Origin: Leptospira kobayashii
GTDB lineage: Bacteria; Spirochaetota; Leptospiria; Leptospirales; Leptospiraceae
DNA: 64,000 nucleotides
Direction: 5' to 3'
Assembly: GCF_003114835.2 (NCBI RefSeq)
Contig: NZ_AP025028.1
Coordinates: 3,810,001 to 3,874,000, forward strand
Positions 25,770 to 34,104 of this stretch are shown in pieces. The number at the start of each line of letters is the position of its first letter. The first letter of the stretch is position 1. The position numbers and the translations under genes were made by a program. The notes under the pieces were generated by a model. The model had not been told where the DNA came from. It saw nothing but the letters and a program-made list of their open reading frames with translations, and did not search any database.

Positions 25770-26802
25770 TTTCAGCCTCTTCTATCAGTCGTATCGCTTC
25801 CCATTCCATTTCTGCGGTTCTTCTTCCGATGGCAGCAAGTTCGATTCCTTTGTCTTTTCCGGAAAGGTGACGTTCCGCTTGTTGGGCCGATCCGATCGCC
25901 CAACGCAGATTGCCCATAATTTCCCAATAACGGACCTTAGTTGCTAAGATAGGAACTTTATTATAATCGGAATAAGCATTATAAAAATCAGCCCGATCTC
26001 CAAATCCGCCTACTTCCTTATTCAACTTGCCGAATCTCCAATCCCGCATACAAAGCCAGGCAACATCTTCGTGCCTGTCTCCCCAATGAGCAAATTCATA
26101 ATCCAGAATCCCTTGCAAACCTTCTTTGGTGATCATAAAATTTCCGGTTCGATAATCTCCGTGAACCAGAACGATCGCATCCACATCCGGTTTATTTTTT
26201 TCCAACCAATTGAGAGAGATTTCAATCGCAGGATGAGACTCGGGGAGTTCGTCCAAAGACCTGCGTAAATCATCGATGGAAGTTTGAACGTAAGTTTCCC
26301 TGGTAGTGACTTTTAATTTTTGTTTGAGTTCTTCGTCTTTTACAGACTCGGGGATTACGGAATGCAAACGGGCAAGATTTTCACTTAAGTCGGTTACCAT
26401 TCTTGTCTTTCTGTATTCGTTTAGTTCCGCATCTTTGATGATATATCTGCCAGTTGCCTTTCCCGAAATTTTTTCCATCAGGAAAAAAGGGGCGCCGATG
26501 ATATTTGCATTCTCTTCCAAATAAATCGGTTCCGGTGTTTTGACACCCGCAGCATAAGCAAGACCTGCAACTTTATACTCGTCTTTTTTGGAAAGAGAGG
26601 ACAAAAGAGATCCTCCCTTATCGGTTCGGAGTACTACGTTTTTTTCCTTACTTTGGGAAGAATCATCGACTGATAACCGTATTGCGAAATTATCCTGACA
26701 TGCCCCTCCGCTCAAATGAACGATATCCTGGATTTGAACGGAATTTTTCCAAATGCTTGTTAGATGGGATTCTAATGCCGGTTTTAGTTCTGCGATTTCC
26801 AT
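25759..26802 (-). CDS. APH-type phosphotransferase (ACAD10/11 kinase-domain-like)
   Basis: 347 aa. Kinase motifs of the aminoglycoside/choline kinase fold: VVLRTDKGG (Lys region), the catalytic loop VHGDYRTGNFMI and the metal-binding DYEFAHWGDRHEDVAW. In mammalian ACAD10 and ACAD11 such a kinase domain is fused to an acyl-CoA dehydrogenase and phosphorylates 4-hydroxyacyl-CoA. Here the dehydrogenase is the next gene upstream, with no gap (26802/26803). An antibiotic-resistance role is unlikely because of that context. Confidence 0.85.
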   Translation of the reverse strand: MEIAELKPALESHLTSIWKNSVQIQDIVHLSGGACQDNFAIRLSVDDSSQSKEKNVVLRTDKGGSLLSSLSKKDEYKVAGLAYAAGVKTPEPIYLEENANIIGAPFFLMEKISGKATGRYIIKDAELNEYRKTRMVTDLSENLARLHSVIPESVKDEELKQKLKVTTRETYVQTSIDDLRRSLDELPESHPAIEISLNWLEKNKPDVDAIVLVHGDYRTGNFMITKEGLQGILDYEFAHWGDRHEDVAWLCMRDWRFGKLNKEVGGFGDRADFYNAYSDYNKVPILATKVRYWEIMGNLRWAIGSAQQAERHLSGKDKGIELAAIGRRTAEMEWEAIRLIEEAENAI

Positions 26803-27978
26803 TTATGCATCCCATTTCCCGGAAACATAATTTCGTCCGATTACCATTTTATGAACTTCCGACGGGCCGTCTGCAATCCTTGCAGCTCTTGCATCTCTAT
26901 AAAACAATTCCAACGGAAGATCTCTGGAATAACCTTTTCCTCCGCAAATTTGAATCGCAGTATCCACAGTCTTGCAAAGAGATTCGCTCACTTTCCATTT
27001 TGCCATGGAAATTTCCTGACGTGCATCCTGACCTGTTTGCAAAAGCCAACCGGCCTTTAGTGTTAATAAAAATCCCATTTCAATTTCAGTGGCACATTCA
27101 GCAAAAAGCCATTGGATACCCTGATGTTCCGCAATCTTGGAACTGAATACCTCCCTCTCTTTTGCATACTCGCGTGCAATGGAAAGGGCTCTGCGCGCAA
27201 GGCCCGTCCAACGCATACAATGTGTTAAGCGAGCGGGACCGAGTCTTTCCTGAGAGAGTCTAAATCCTTCTCCCACCCGACCGAGTACCATATCTTCCGG
27301 AACTTCCACGTTTTCAAAATTAAGTTCGCAATGTCCACCCGGTCCGTGAGAACCCATGAGTCCGATCTCCCTTACCATCGTATAACCTTTGGCAGTTGTA
27401 GGAACAAGAAACATCGTGGTTTTGCGGAAACTCCCGTTTACCTTTGCCATTACTATGATGTATTTTGCTCCGTTAGCGCCGGTGCAATACCACTTTCGAC
27501 CGTTTAATATGAATTTATCACCGACCTTCTCCGCGTTGGTTTGCAAACTGGTCGGGTCGGAACCTGCACCGGGAGAAGGTTCCGTCATAGCAAAGCCTGT
27601 TCGTAAAGTTCCCTCGCAAAGAGGATGTAAAATCAATTCTTTTTGTTTGTCCGTTGCGGCCAGAGCAAGAAGGTGCATATTACCTTCGTCAGGTGCATCG
27701 CAATTGAATATGTAAGGAGCGATTGGCGAACGACCCAATTCACTGAATATGATACAAGTTCCCAATTGATCCAATCCCAGGCCGCCTTCTTTTTTGGAAA
27801 GATGCGGAGTCCAAAAGCCTGCGGCTTTTACTTTAGCGCGGGCTTGTTGATTAATGTTTTCCGGCATTCGCCCGGTTTCATAATCATAATGTTTTTCCAG
27901 GGGAATGATTTCGGATTCAACAAATTCACGCATTTGTTTGCGGAGCGATTCTACGGATTCAGGTATTTGAAAGTCCAT
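26803..27978 (-). CDS. Acyl-CoA dehydrogenase (ACAD10/11-like)
   Basis: 391 aa, normal length. FAD signature [87 protein letters not shown]. The usual catalytic Glu position in the C-terminal helix appears to read GPSE rather than the YEG-T of short-chain enzymes. It is first in a four-gene operon with an APH-type kinase, a DUF6285-like protein and a histidine phosphatase, pointing to 4-hydroxy-acyl-CoA or related unusual fatty-acid breakdown. Confidence 0.9.
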   Translation of the reverse strand: MDFQIPESVESLRKQMREFVESEIIPLEKHYDYETGRMPENINQQARAKVKAAGFWTPHLSKKEGGLGLDQLGTCIIFSELGRSPIAPYIFNCDAPDEGNMHLLALAATDKQKELILHPLCEGTLRTGFAMTEPSPGAGSDPTSLQTNAEKVGDKFILNGRKWYCTGANGAKYIIVMAKVNGSFRKTTMFLVPTTAKGYTMVREIGLMGSHGPGGHCELNFENVEVPEDMVLGRVGEGFRLSQERLGPARLTHCMRWTGLARRALSIAREYAKEREVFSSKIAEHQGIQWLFAECATEIEMGFLLTLKAGWLLQTGQDARQEISMAKWKVSESLCKTVDTAIQICGGKGYSRDLPLELFYRDARAARIADGPSEVHKMVIGRNYVSGKWDA

Positions 27979-28024
27979 TGAATCACAGATTTAGCTTATG
28001 AAACTTAGAAAGTAAAACTTAATT

Positions 28025-28918
28025 TTAAATATGAGTTTGGAAAACCGGTTTTTGTCGTTTGGAATTTCTTCTCACTTCGAAATGCAAATGTGGACCGGTC
28101 GCTCTACCTGTCATGCCCACTTCCCCGATCTTTTGGCCTTTACGGACTTTGTCACCGTGTTTTACATGATACTTGCTCAAATGTCCGTACCGGGTTTCAT
28201 AACCCATCTCATGTTTGACAATTATCAAGTTGCCGTATCCGCCGTTTTCCCCGCGAAAATTCACGATCCCATCCTGAGAAGCGAGAACATCTGACCCTTG
28301 TTCTGCGGCAAGATCGACTCCTCCGTGGAAAGTCTGTTTTTTTGTAAAAGGATCGTTTCTTTTTCCGTAACCGGATGTGAGAAGTGCTCCTTCCAAAGGA
28401 GATAGAAATCCGAATCCGTAAAAAAACGATTTTTCCCTTTTACCCATCATGACACCGGGAATAAACCATTTCCCCCGGGATTCGTCAAATTGAAGTTTGT
28501 CCGATGCGATATTGTATTTTTTCGATATCTCCGATTTCGCCTGATCCGTATTAGCTGAATCTTCGGGATGAAAAACTCCTCGCATATTCGGAATTTCCAG
28601 AATCATTCCTTCCGCCAAATCATGCGGAGAGCTTAATTCGTTTGCAGAAGATAATGTTTCCAAATCCATTCCGGTACGAGCCATGATCTTGAAAAAGGAA
28701 TCATCTTTTTTAACTTTGTATTGGAAGTATTTAAGAGGTATGAGTTTGTCATCCGAAACGGGAGAACGGGACAATCGTAAGTTTTCCTTCACCTGAGTGC
28801 GAAGGTCTTTGAGACGAGGATTCGAATAATCCAAATTTGCAAGTGTAATGGGTGTGGCAAAAAGGTTGATTACAGATAAAAAAGCCAAAGGAAAAACAAA
28901 TTTTGGAAACCTTCTCAA
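28025..28918 (-). CDS. LysM-M23 family peptidoglycan metallopeptidase
   Basis: 297 aa. Signal peptide (RRFPKFVFPLAFLSVINLFATP), a LysM-like domain at about 68-112 (YKVKKDDSFFKIMARTGMD), and a C-terminal M23 domain. Zinc ligands are visible: HGGVD (His, Asp) and PHLHFEVR (His). Between the domains is a 60-residue linker. Likely a cell-wall hydrolase or a regulator of one in the periplasm. Confidence 0.92.
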   Translation of the reverse strand: MRRFPKFVFPLAFLSVINLFATPITLANLDYSNPRLKDLRTQVKENLRLSRSPVSDDKLIPLKYFQYKVKKDDSFFKIMARTGMDLETLSSANELSSPHDLAEGMILEIPNMRGVFHPEDSANTDQAKSEISKKYNIASDKLQFDESRGKWFIPGVMMGKREKSFFYGFGFLSPLEGALLTSGYGKRNDPFTKKQTFHGGVDLAAEQGSDVLASQDGIVNFRGENGGYGNLIIVKHEMGYETRYGHLSKYHVKHGDKVRKGQKIGEVGMTGRATGPHLHFEVRRNSKRQKPVFQTHI

Positions 28919-29007
28919 GTCTTACACTCCATCACTTCTAAGGAGAAGATCGGCTGATTAGAAAAAAACGATGACGATAATCCCTCAAAACCGAATCTGG
29001 GAAGCAG

Positions 29008-29907
29008 ATGCAGAGTCGTTTTTTTGAAATTTTTCGCCTGACCACATATTCTCTGGGTCTTATTTTTGTTTGCAATTTGCTATTTTCCCTATTTTACCAT
29101 CAGTTCGTTTACTCCGTAGTTCTCAATGACCGCATCCCTGAGGAATTGTTAGAACCGATTTTGGAGGATCAAGCCGATCAAAAGATAGGTTTTATGGAAA
29201 CAGTAGGAAAACTTACCGAATCCATCAAAACAATCGAAGAAGATTTCAAAACCGAATTCAAAGACAACCCCCAGAAATCCTTCGAATCCTTTTACGACAT
29301 CATGTTGAAAAAGAAACAATACCTTCTTTTTTTTCAATCGGTCATTTGGTTTGTTTCCTTTGTCGGTCTCGGTTATCTGGTTCTGGTAAAAATCCTCAAA
29401 ATCGAAATCACCAATTTGCAAGAAGATCTTTCGTTTAAGATGATACTAACAGGTGTTTCTAACGGGTTCATTGTTTTTTTATCGGTGATGATCATCGGAA
29501 TCATATTTCAGGCTTTGGGAGTCGATGCAAATCCCGGCGTTTTTCCTCAGAAATTATTCAAAGAATTAAATGGTAACAGTTATCTTCTAGCTTGGGCGGT
29601 TTATACCGTAGGAATCATAACCGGTATCGTGGAAGAATTATTTTTTCGTGGGTTTTTATTAAAGTCCTTTATGGACAAAGGACTTGCTCAGGAAGGATTG
29701 ATGATCATTTCAATCATTTTCGGATGGCTGCATTACGGTCCGGGAACGACAGTCGCAGTTCCTTTTCTGATTGCGTTTGTGGGGATGTATTTCGGTTATT
29801 TATATTTGAAAACAAAAAATCTATGGGTATCTATGGCTTGTCATGCGACGTACAATACCCTCGGATTATTGATTGCTTATTTCGGTGTGGATGGTATGAC
29901 TCCGTGA
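29008..29907 (+). CDS. CPBP-family intramembrane metalloprotease
   Basis: 299 aa with about seven membrane segments. The CPBP (CAAX protease-like) motifs are EELFFRGFLLKSF, GWLHYG and HATYNTLG, supplying the Glu and His ligands of the intramembrane zinc site. A soluble helical insertion at residues 45-100, rich in Glu and Lys, follows the first membrane segment and looks periplasmic. Substrate unknown. Confidence 0.9.
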   Translation: MQSRFFEIFRLTTYSLGLIFVCNLLFSLFYHQFVYSVVLNDRIPEELLEPILEDQADQKIGFMETVGKLTESIKTIEEDFKTEFKDNPQKSFESFYDIMLKKKQYLLFFQSVIWFVSFVGLGYLVLVKILKIEITNLQEDLSFKMILTGVSNGFIVFLSVMIIGIIFQALGVDANPGVFPQKLFKELNGNSYLLAWAVYTVGIITGIVEELFFRGFLLKSFMDKGLAQEGLMIISIIFGWLHYGPGTTVAVPFLIAFVGMYFGYLYLKTKNLWVSMACHATYNTLGLLIAYFGVDGMTP

Positions 29908-30647
29908 ACCTAACAAAGATATATCGCTTTCTTCTGATTGCTTTTATTCATTCGAGTCTCTTTTTTTCATTAGAAGCCGCTGAAACCGTGGAAATTTCGG
30001 GTTCACCTGACGATTTGAATCTAAGACTCGTTGCTCTTTTGAATCAATTGGATCCGAATTATTATAGCGATGATAAAACAAAGGGATTTGTTTACCGGTA
30101 CAAACATACCTGGAAAAATCCTTATGATTTTGACATTTATATAGGCAAAGTCGGCAAAAATTCTCCTGATTCGGTATTAAGAATAGAATCTACCAAAGTC
30201 GGTCAGGAGAGAATGTGGAAACAAATCTTCGAACAGGAATTGCTAAGAAATCCTCCTAAAGAAGACGCTGTAGCATTGTCCAAAAAGTATCATATCGTCT
30301 CACAAGGGTTAAACTTGATTTCTCCCATAGCATCCGTCGGTTATAATTCCTGGAAGTCCCCTCTTTATTCTTCCAGGGATACTTTACTCAGCTCCGCTAT
30401 TTATTTTTTAGCGGATTTGGTGTTAGTTGGTGGTGCCTATTATTATGCGCAAGGAAAACTCCCAAAAAAGAATATTTGGGAAAATATGATGAATGAGAAA
30501 GGGCCGGGGAATGTTTGGAATAGTCCCGACTCCATCGGAATATTCGCCGCGCTTGCCATTACAAGAGGGATACGAGCCTTTGATGCCTGGGAAGATACTT
30601 CCGCACATAATAAAACGGCTCAGTATTCCTGGACGTTCCGATTTTAG
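29904..30647 (+). CDS. Hypothetical exported protein
   Basis: 247 aa from a GTG that overlaps the stop of the CPBP gene (GTGA), so translationally coupled; a much longer frame starting at 29592 lies inside the CPBP gene and is not needed. A signal peptide follows the start (NLTKIYRFLLIAFIHSSLFFSLEAAET). The mature part has a membrane-like segment near residues 163-180 (LLSSAIYFLADLVLVGGAYYYAQ) and no recognised domain. Probably acts with the protease. Confidence 0.72.
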   Translation: MNLTKIYRFLLIAFIHSSLFFSLEAAETVEISGSPDDLNLRLVALLNQLDPNYYSDDKTKGFVYRYKHTWKNPYDFDIYIGKVGKNSPDSVLRIESTKVGQERMWKQIFEQELLRNPPKEDAVALSKKYHIVSQGLNLISPIASVGYNSWKSPLYSSRDTLLSSAIYFLADLVLVGGAYYYAQGKLPKKNIWENMMNEKGPGNVWNSPDSIGIFAALAITRGIRAFDAWEDTSAHNKTAQYSWTFRF

Positions 30648-30979
30648 GATTTGAACAAGTCCCTCGCGGCATCCTGTGCGCTGGATCTTTCAAAATCTGC
30701 GCGTTCAATTAAAGTCAAATCCAATCCTTCTTTTTGAATCCTGCTGAGTATTTTTCCTACCTCGGCAGGTTGCGTGAGTTTGGTGGCTAAGTATTTAAAG
30801 ACAGATCCGCAATCAGGGCATTTTTTATCTTTGAGATAATTTAATCCCAGTTTTTTACAACTTCCGCAAGTTCCATAAAGATCATCTATGTACAAAAGTT
30901 GTTTCTTCACTTCTTCAACGTCCAATTGACGCCATACTCGAACAAATTTTGTTTTATTTCCTGAGGAATCTTGGTTCAT
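30644..30979 (-). CDS. Small zinc-ribbon protein
   Basis: 111 aa from the ATG at 30979 (NQDSSGNKTKFVRVWRQL). Zinc ribbon: CGSCKKLGLNYLKDKKCPDCG, spacing CxxC-x12-CxxC, followed by a helical C-terminus (GLDLTLIERADFERSSAQDAARDLF). May be a regulatory or nucleic-acid-binding protein. Its 3' end overlaps the previous convergent gene by 4 nt. Confidence 0.7.
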   Translation of the reverse strand: MNQDSSGNKTKFVRVWRQLDVEEVKKQLLYIDDLYGTCGSCKKLGLNYLKDKKCPDCGSVFKYLATKLTQPAEVGKILSRIQKEGLDLTLIERADFERSSAQDAARDLFKS

Positions 30980-31000
30980 ATGAAAAAAGAAAGGTGTTTT

Positions 31001-31417
31001 ATGAATCCTGTCAAGAATCAATCAATTCGAATCTATGTTATTACTACCACTATCTTGGGCTTTCTAGCAGTGGCAATCGGTGCCTTTGGAGCTCACGGTC
31101 TCAAAGAAACCATCGGAGAAAGATTACCTGTATTTGAAACGGGCAGCCGATATCATTTTTACCATTTAATCGTTTGTTTGGTGATTACGACTTTGTATTC
31201 GGTAAAACCGGAAACTGTCTCCAAATCGATAGCCGTTTCCTTCTGGTTGTTTGCGACCGGAATCCTTTTTTTTTCCGGCAGTCTCTATGTTTATGCAATC
31301 ACAGGACTTAAAATTTTAGGCGCTGTTACTCCGCTCGGAGGAATTTTATTTATGATCGGTTGGATTCTGTTAGGCGTTGGGATCAATCAATCTTTTTTAT
31401 CACCAAAGAAAAACTGA
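31001..31417 (+). CDS. DUF423 family membrane protein
   Basis: 138 aa from the ATG at 31001, preferred because of AAAGG upstream; an ATG at 30971 overlaps the divergent gene. Four membrane helices with the DUF423 signature: LAVAIGAFGAHGLKETIG near the start and FETGSRYHFYHLIV, then GSLYVYAITGLKILGAVTPLGGILFMIGW. Function in the family is unknown. Confidence 0.85.
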   Translation: MNPVKNQSIRIYVITTTILGFLAVAIGAFGAHGLKETIGERLPVFETGSRYHFYHLIVCLVITTLYSVKPETVSKSIAVSFWLFATGILFFSGSLYVYAITGLKILGAVTPLGGILFMIGWILLGVGINQSFLSPKKN

Positions 31418-31716
31418 CCTTTTTTTCGAATCAGATCTCTGGAAATCAAACCATCGGCGATCAGAAGTAATCCGTCGATGGCGGCTTTTTTATCTTCCAA
31501 AGGAACATTTTGTTGGATCGCCATCAGCTCATGAACGTATTTTCTCCGCTTCACTTCCAATACTCCGAGCATGGAGCCGCAGATCTTTTTATCCATTTCA
31601 AGAAAAGCAAGCGCCAAAGTTTGGGGAGGAGTTTCGTTGCAAAGATAATACAAAGCAAGGTTATCAAAATAGGACAACTGTTCGATCTTTTCTAAAATTT
31701 GTTCTGAGCCTGACAT
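31387..31716 (-). CDS. Small FliG-like helical protein
   Basis: 109 aa, all helical. LCNETPPQTLALAFLEMDKKICGSMLGVLEV resembles the armadillo-type repeat of FliG (the EHPQTIALIL motif), and the protein is about one FliG subdomain long. It may be a stand-alone module that binds the flagellar motor or a related complex; similarity is short, so this is tentative. Overlaps DUF423 by 31 nt, tail to tail, and lies 10 nt after the M32 peptidase gene. Confidence 0.55.
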   Translation of the reverse strand: MSGSEQILEKIEQLSYFDNLALYYLCNETPPQTLALAFLEMDKKICGSMLGVLEVKRRKYVHELMAIQQNVPLEDKKAAIDGLLLIADGLISRDLIRKKGQFFFGDKKD

Positions 31717-31726
31717 GGATTTTTCC

Positions 31727-33235
31727 TTAAATGTTTTGGACTTCCAAAACTTTGTTTTTTAAATATTGAATCAGATATTTGGAACTGGGTGCTTCCCCTG
31801 TGGCTTTTGCAACCAATTCTTTCACTTCCAATTTTTTTCCCTGATGATGGACATTTTGGCGCAACCAATTGAGCAAAGAGGAATAATCTCCGTTTTCACT
31901 AAAATGATTCGCATAACCAGGATTTGTTTTTTCAAATGCCGCAAAAAATTGCGAAGAGAAAATATTTCCCAAAGTATAAGTGGGGAAATAACCGAACGCT
32001 CCCATGGACCAATGAATATCCTGTAAAACGCCTTCCGCATCATTTTCAATTTTTAAACCAAGATAGTCTTTTACTTTGGAATTCCATATTTCGGGAAGAT
32101 CTTTCACTTTGATTTTACCATTGATCAATTCTCTCTCAATTTCAAAACGCAAAATGATATGCAGATTGTAAGTGACCTGGTCCGCTTCCACTCTGATTTT
32201 GCTTTTTTGGGTGGAATTGATCGAGCGATAAAGTGCCTCAAAAGGCAATTCCGATTCGGTCAGTTGGAAGTCGGATAAAAGTATAGGATACAAAAATTTC
32301 CAAAATGGCAAGGAACGCCCGACTTGATTTTCCCAAAGACGGCTTTGAGATTCATGAATTCCCAAACTTAAGAAATCGGTGAGAGGATTCGGGCCATCTT
32401 CGATTTCAGAAAGGCCGGCTTCATATAAGGAATGACCTGTTTCATGTAACACGCCGAAGATGGAAGAAAGCGGATCCGTTTCCGAATAACGAGTAGTAAT
32501 CCTTTTATCAAATGTTCCGAGGCTAGTAGAAAAAGGGTGATGACTCACATCCAAACGCGAAATGTCCGTGGAAAGCCCGAGCAAAGGAGAAAGACGTTTG
32601 CAAAGTTTTTCCTGATTTTCTTTTGATATCTTTTTGGAAAAAGGATCGGGATAATGAGGGGCGGTCTCCACAATCGGAACCAGTTCTTTTTTTAAATCCT
32701 GAAATAAGGAATCTATTTCCGTTGCCTTTGCCCCTTTTTCATAGGAATCCAAAAGGGCATCGTACGGTTCATTCGCATAACCAAGATAATCCGCTTGCTT
32801 CAAGGATAATTCGACGATCTTGCCTAAAATCGTTTCGAAATCGGAAAATTTATTATTCTTTTTTGCATCAGCCCAAATCGCATGAGCCAGGTTAGTTGTT
32901 TCGGAGAACTCGGCAACAAATTCCGCAGGAATCTTTTCCGCTTTCTGTCTTTCCTCTTCCAAAACGGAAAACTCTCTCTCCCAAAGAGGGCGGGTTTCCA
33001 CAGGCAAACTCGGCACGGTTGCCATCGCTTTCCGGATCAATTCTTTGAATTCGGCGCCCACAGTCCACTCATGGGTCAATTGAGAAATCTCGGAGATTTG
33101 TTTCGCTCTGTACTCCCTGCCTTGGGGAGGCATCATCACTTCCGAGTCCCAGTGCAAAACCGAACCGATATCTTGGAAGGTTTTGATTTTACGGTAAAAT
33201 TGGCGGTAGTTTTGGAGATCTTCGGGAAAGCTCAT
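31727..33235 (-). CDS. M32 family metallocarboxypeptidase
   Basis: 502 aa from the ATG at 33235 (SFPEDLQNYRQFYRKIKTFQDIGSVLHWD), which matches the usual start of this family; a GTG 51 nt upstream would reach towards tRNA-Gly. The zinc site is VLHETGHSLYEAGL (HExxH), with the third ligand Glu in the following helix; HQSR is replaced here by GIHESQSRLWENQVGRS, which is the conserved substrate region. Removes C-terminal residues; cytoplasmic. Confidence 0.93.
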   Translation of the reverse strand: MSFPEDLQNYRQFYRKIKTFQDIGSVLHWDSEVMMPPQGREYRAKQISEISQLTHEWTVGAEFKELIRKAMATVPSLPVETRPLWEREFSVLEEERQKAEKIPAEFVAEFSETTNLAHAIWADAKKNNKFSDFETILGKIVELSLKQADYLGYANEPYDALLDSYEKGAKATEIDSLFQDLKKELVPIVETAPHYPDPFSKKISKENQEKLCKRLSPLLGLSTDISRLDVSHHPFSTSLGTFDKRITTRYSETDPLSSIFGVLHETGHSLYEAGLSEIEDGPNPLTDFLSLGIHESQSRLWENQVGRSLPFWKFLYPILLSDFQLTESELPFEALYRSINSTQKSKIRVEADQVTYNLHIILRFEIERELINGKIKVKDLPEIWNSKVKDYLGLKIENDAEGVLQDIHWSMGAFGYFPTYTLGNIFSSQFFAAFEKTNPGYANHFSENGDYSSLLNWLRQNVHHQGKKLEVKELVAKATGEAPSSKYLIQYLKNKVLEVQNI

Positions 33236-33318
33236 ACCCCCATTCTTTAAAGCCCTGCAAATCGGGAACCAAAAATCATTGACCACAAAGTTTCCTGAAA
33301 AACTATGTATTTACCATT

Positions 33319-33389
33319 GCGGGTGTGGTGTAACGGTAGCACAGCAGCCTTCCAAGCTTCTGGCGAGGGTTCGAGCCCCTTCGCCCGCA
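33319..33389 (+). tRNA. tRNA-Gly (anticodon TCC)
   Basis: GCGGGTG pairs with CGCCCGC (acceptor), and A is the discriminator base. The anticodon loop CTTCCAA gives TCC. T arm: AGGG-TTCGA-GCCCC. The anticodon stem (GCAGC/GCTTC) contains one mismatch (C-T at 28/42), so the gene may be slightly decayed. No CCA encoded. Its last 17 nt are repeated twice downstream. Confidence 0.85.
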
Positions 33390-33973
33390 AAAGTCTTTTT
33401 CTAATCAACGAAATTCCATCATAATCTAACGAAAGTTTTCCGAAGGGGATCGAACGGGTTTGTGAGCCAAAAAACCAAGCGACAATAGGAGCGAAGGTTT
33501 TTTGACACGAAGCCAGGATGGCTGAGTGCGAGCAAACCACGCCTCGGAGCGCAACGAGCCACGATGGCGAGTAGCGGAGAGGGCGAGCCCCTTCGCCCGC
33601 AAAAGTCTTTTTCTAATCAACGAAATTCCATCATAATCTAACGAAAACTCTGCGAAGGGTGAGAACACGTGAGGCTTGCTAGAGCCGACAGGCGGCCAAG
33701 CCGAAGCGACGGCTCGTTCAACGAACGAGAGGGTGGATTGCGACCCAAAAAACCAAGCGACAATAGGAGCGAAGGTTTTTTGACACGAAGCCAGGATGGC
33801 TGAGTGCGAGCAAACCACGCCTCGGAGCGCAACGAGCCACGATGGCGAGTAGCGGAGAGGGCGAGCCCCTTCGCCCGCAAAAGTCTTTTTCCAACCAACG
33901 AAATTCCATCATAATCTAACGAAAGTTTCCCGAAGGGTGAGAACACGTGAGGCTTGCTAGAGCCGACAGGCGG
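33373..33973 (+). repeat. Repeat array built around the tRNA-Gly 3' end (278-bp tandem duplication)
   Basis: Three modules recur. T (62 nt) is the tRNA 3' end plus AAAGTCTTTTT and flank, at 33373-33434, 33585-33646 and 33863-33924. R (118 nt) lies at 33467-33584 and 33745-33862. S (43 nt) lies at 33653-33695 and 33931-33973. R, T and S each recur at exactly 278 nt, so 33467-33695 is duplicated as 33745-33973. The whole 33390-34104 gap holds no convincing gene; the remainder is GC-rich, palindromic DNA. The minus-strand open frames here are products of the repeat. Confidence 0.88.
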
Positions 33974-34104
33974 TAGGGCCGAAGCAACAATCTCAAAACC
34001 AAGTGAAGCACTTCCTGCGGTGGCGAGGCCAAGGACGGCCGAAGCTTGCGAATCGTAACAGGAAGTTACGTGAGCAAGAGCAGGAAGTGTGTAACGTTTT
34101 TGTT

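Noticed and set aside
25759..26802. Aminoglycoside-resistance kinase
   Set aside because: Same fold, but cotranscription with an acyl-CoA dehydrogenase and a DUF6285-like gene points to acyl-CoA metabolism.
29592..29903. Upstream extension of the exported-protein frame (351-aa reading)
   Set aside because: It lies wholly inside the CPBP protease gene in another frame; the GTG at 29904 gives a signal peptide and a GTGA coupling.
33585..33924. Second and third tRNA-Gly genes
   Set aside because: Only the last 17 nt of the tRNA are present; there is no D arm or anticodon arm, and the T loop is broken.
33373..33973. Repeat array as CRISPR
   Set aside because: Units are 62-118 nt, unequal, with a 278-nt tandem period; there are no short spacers and no cas genes.
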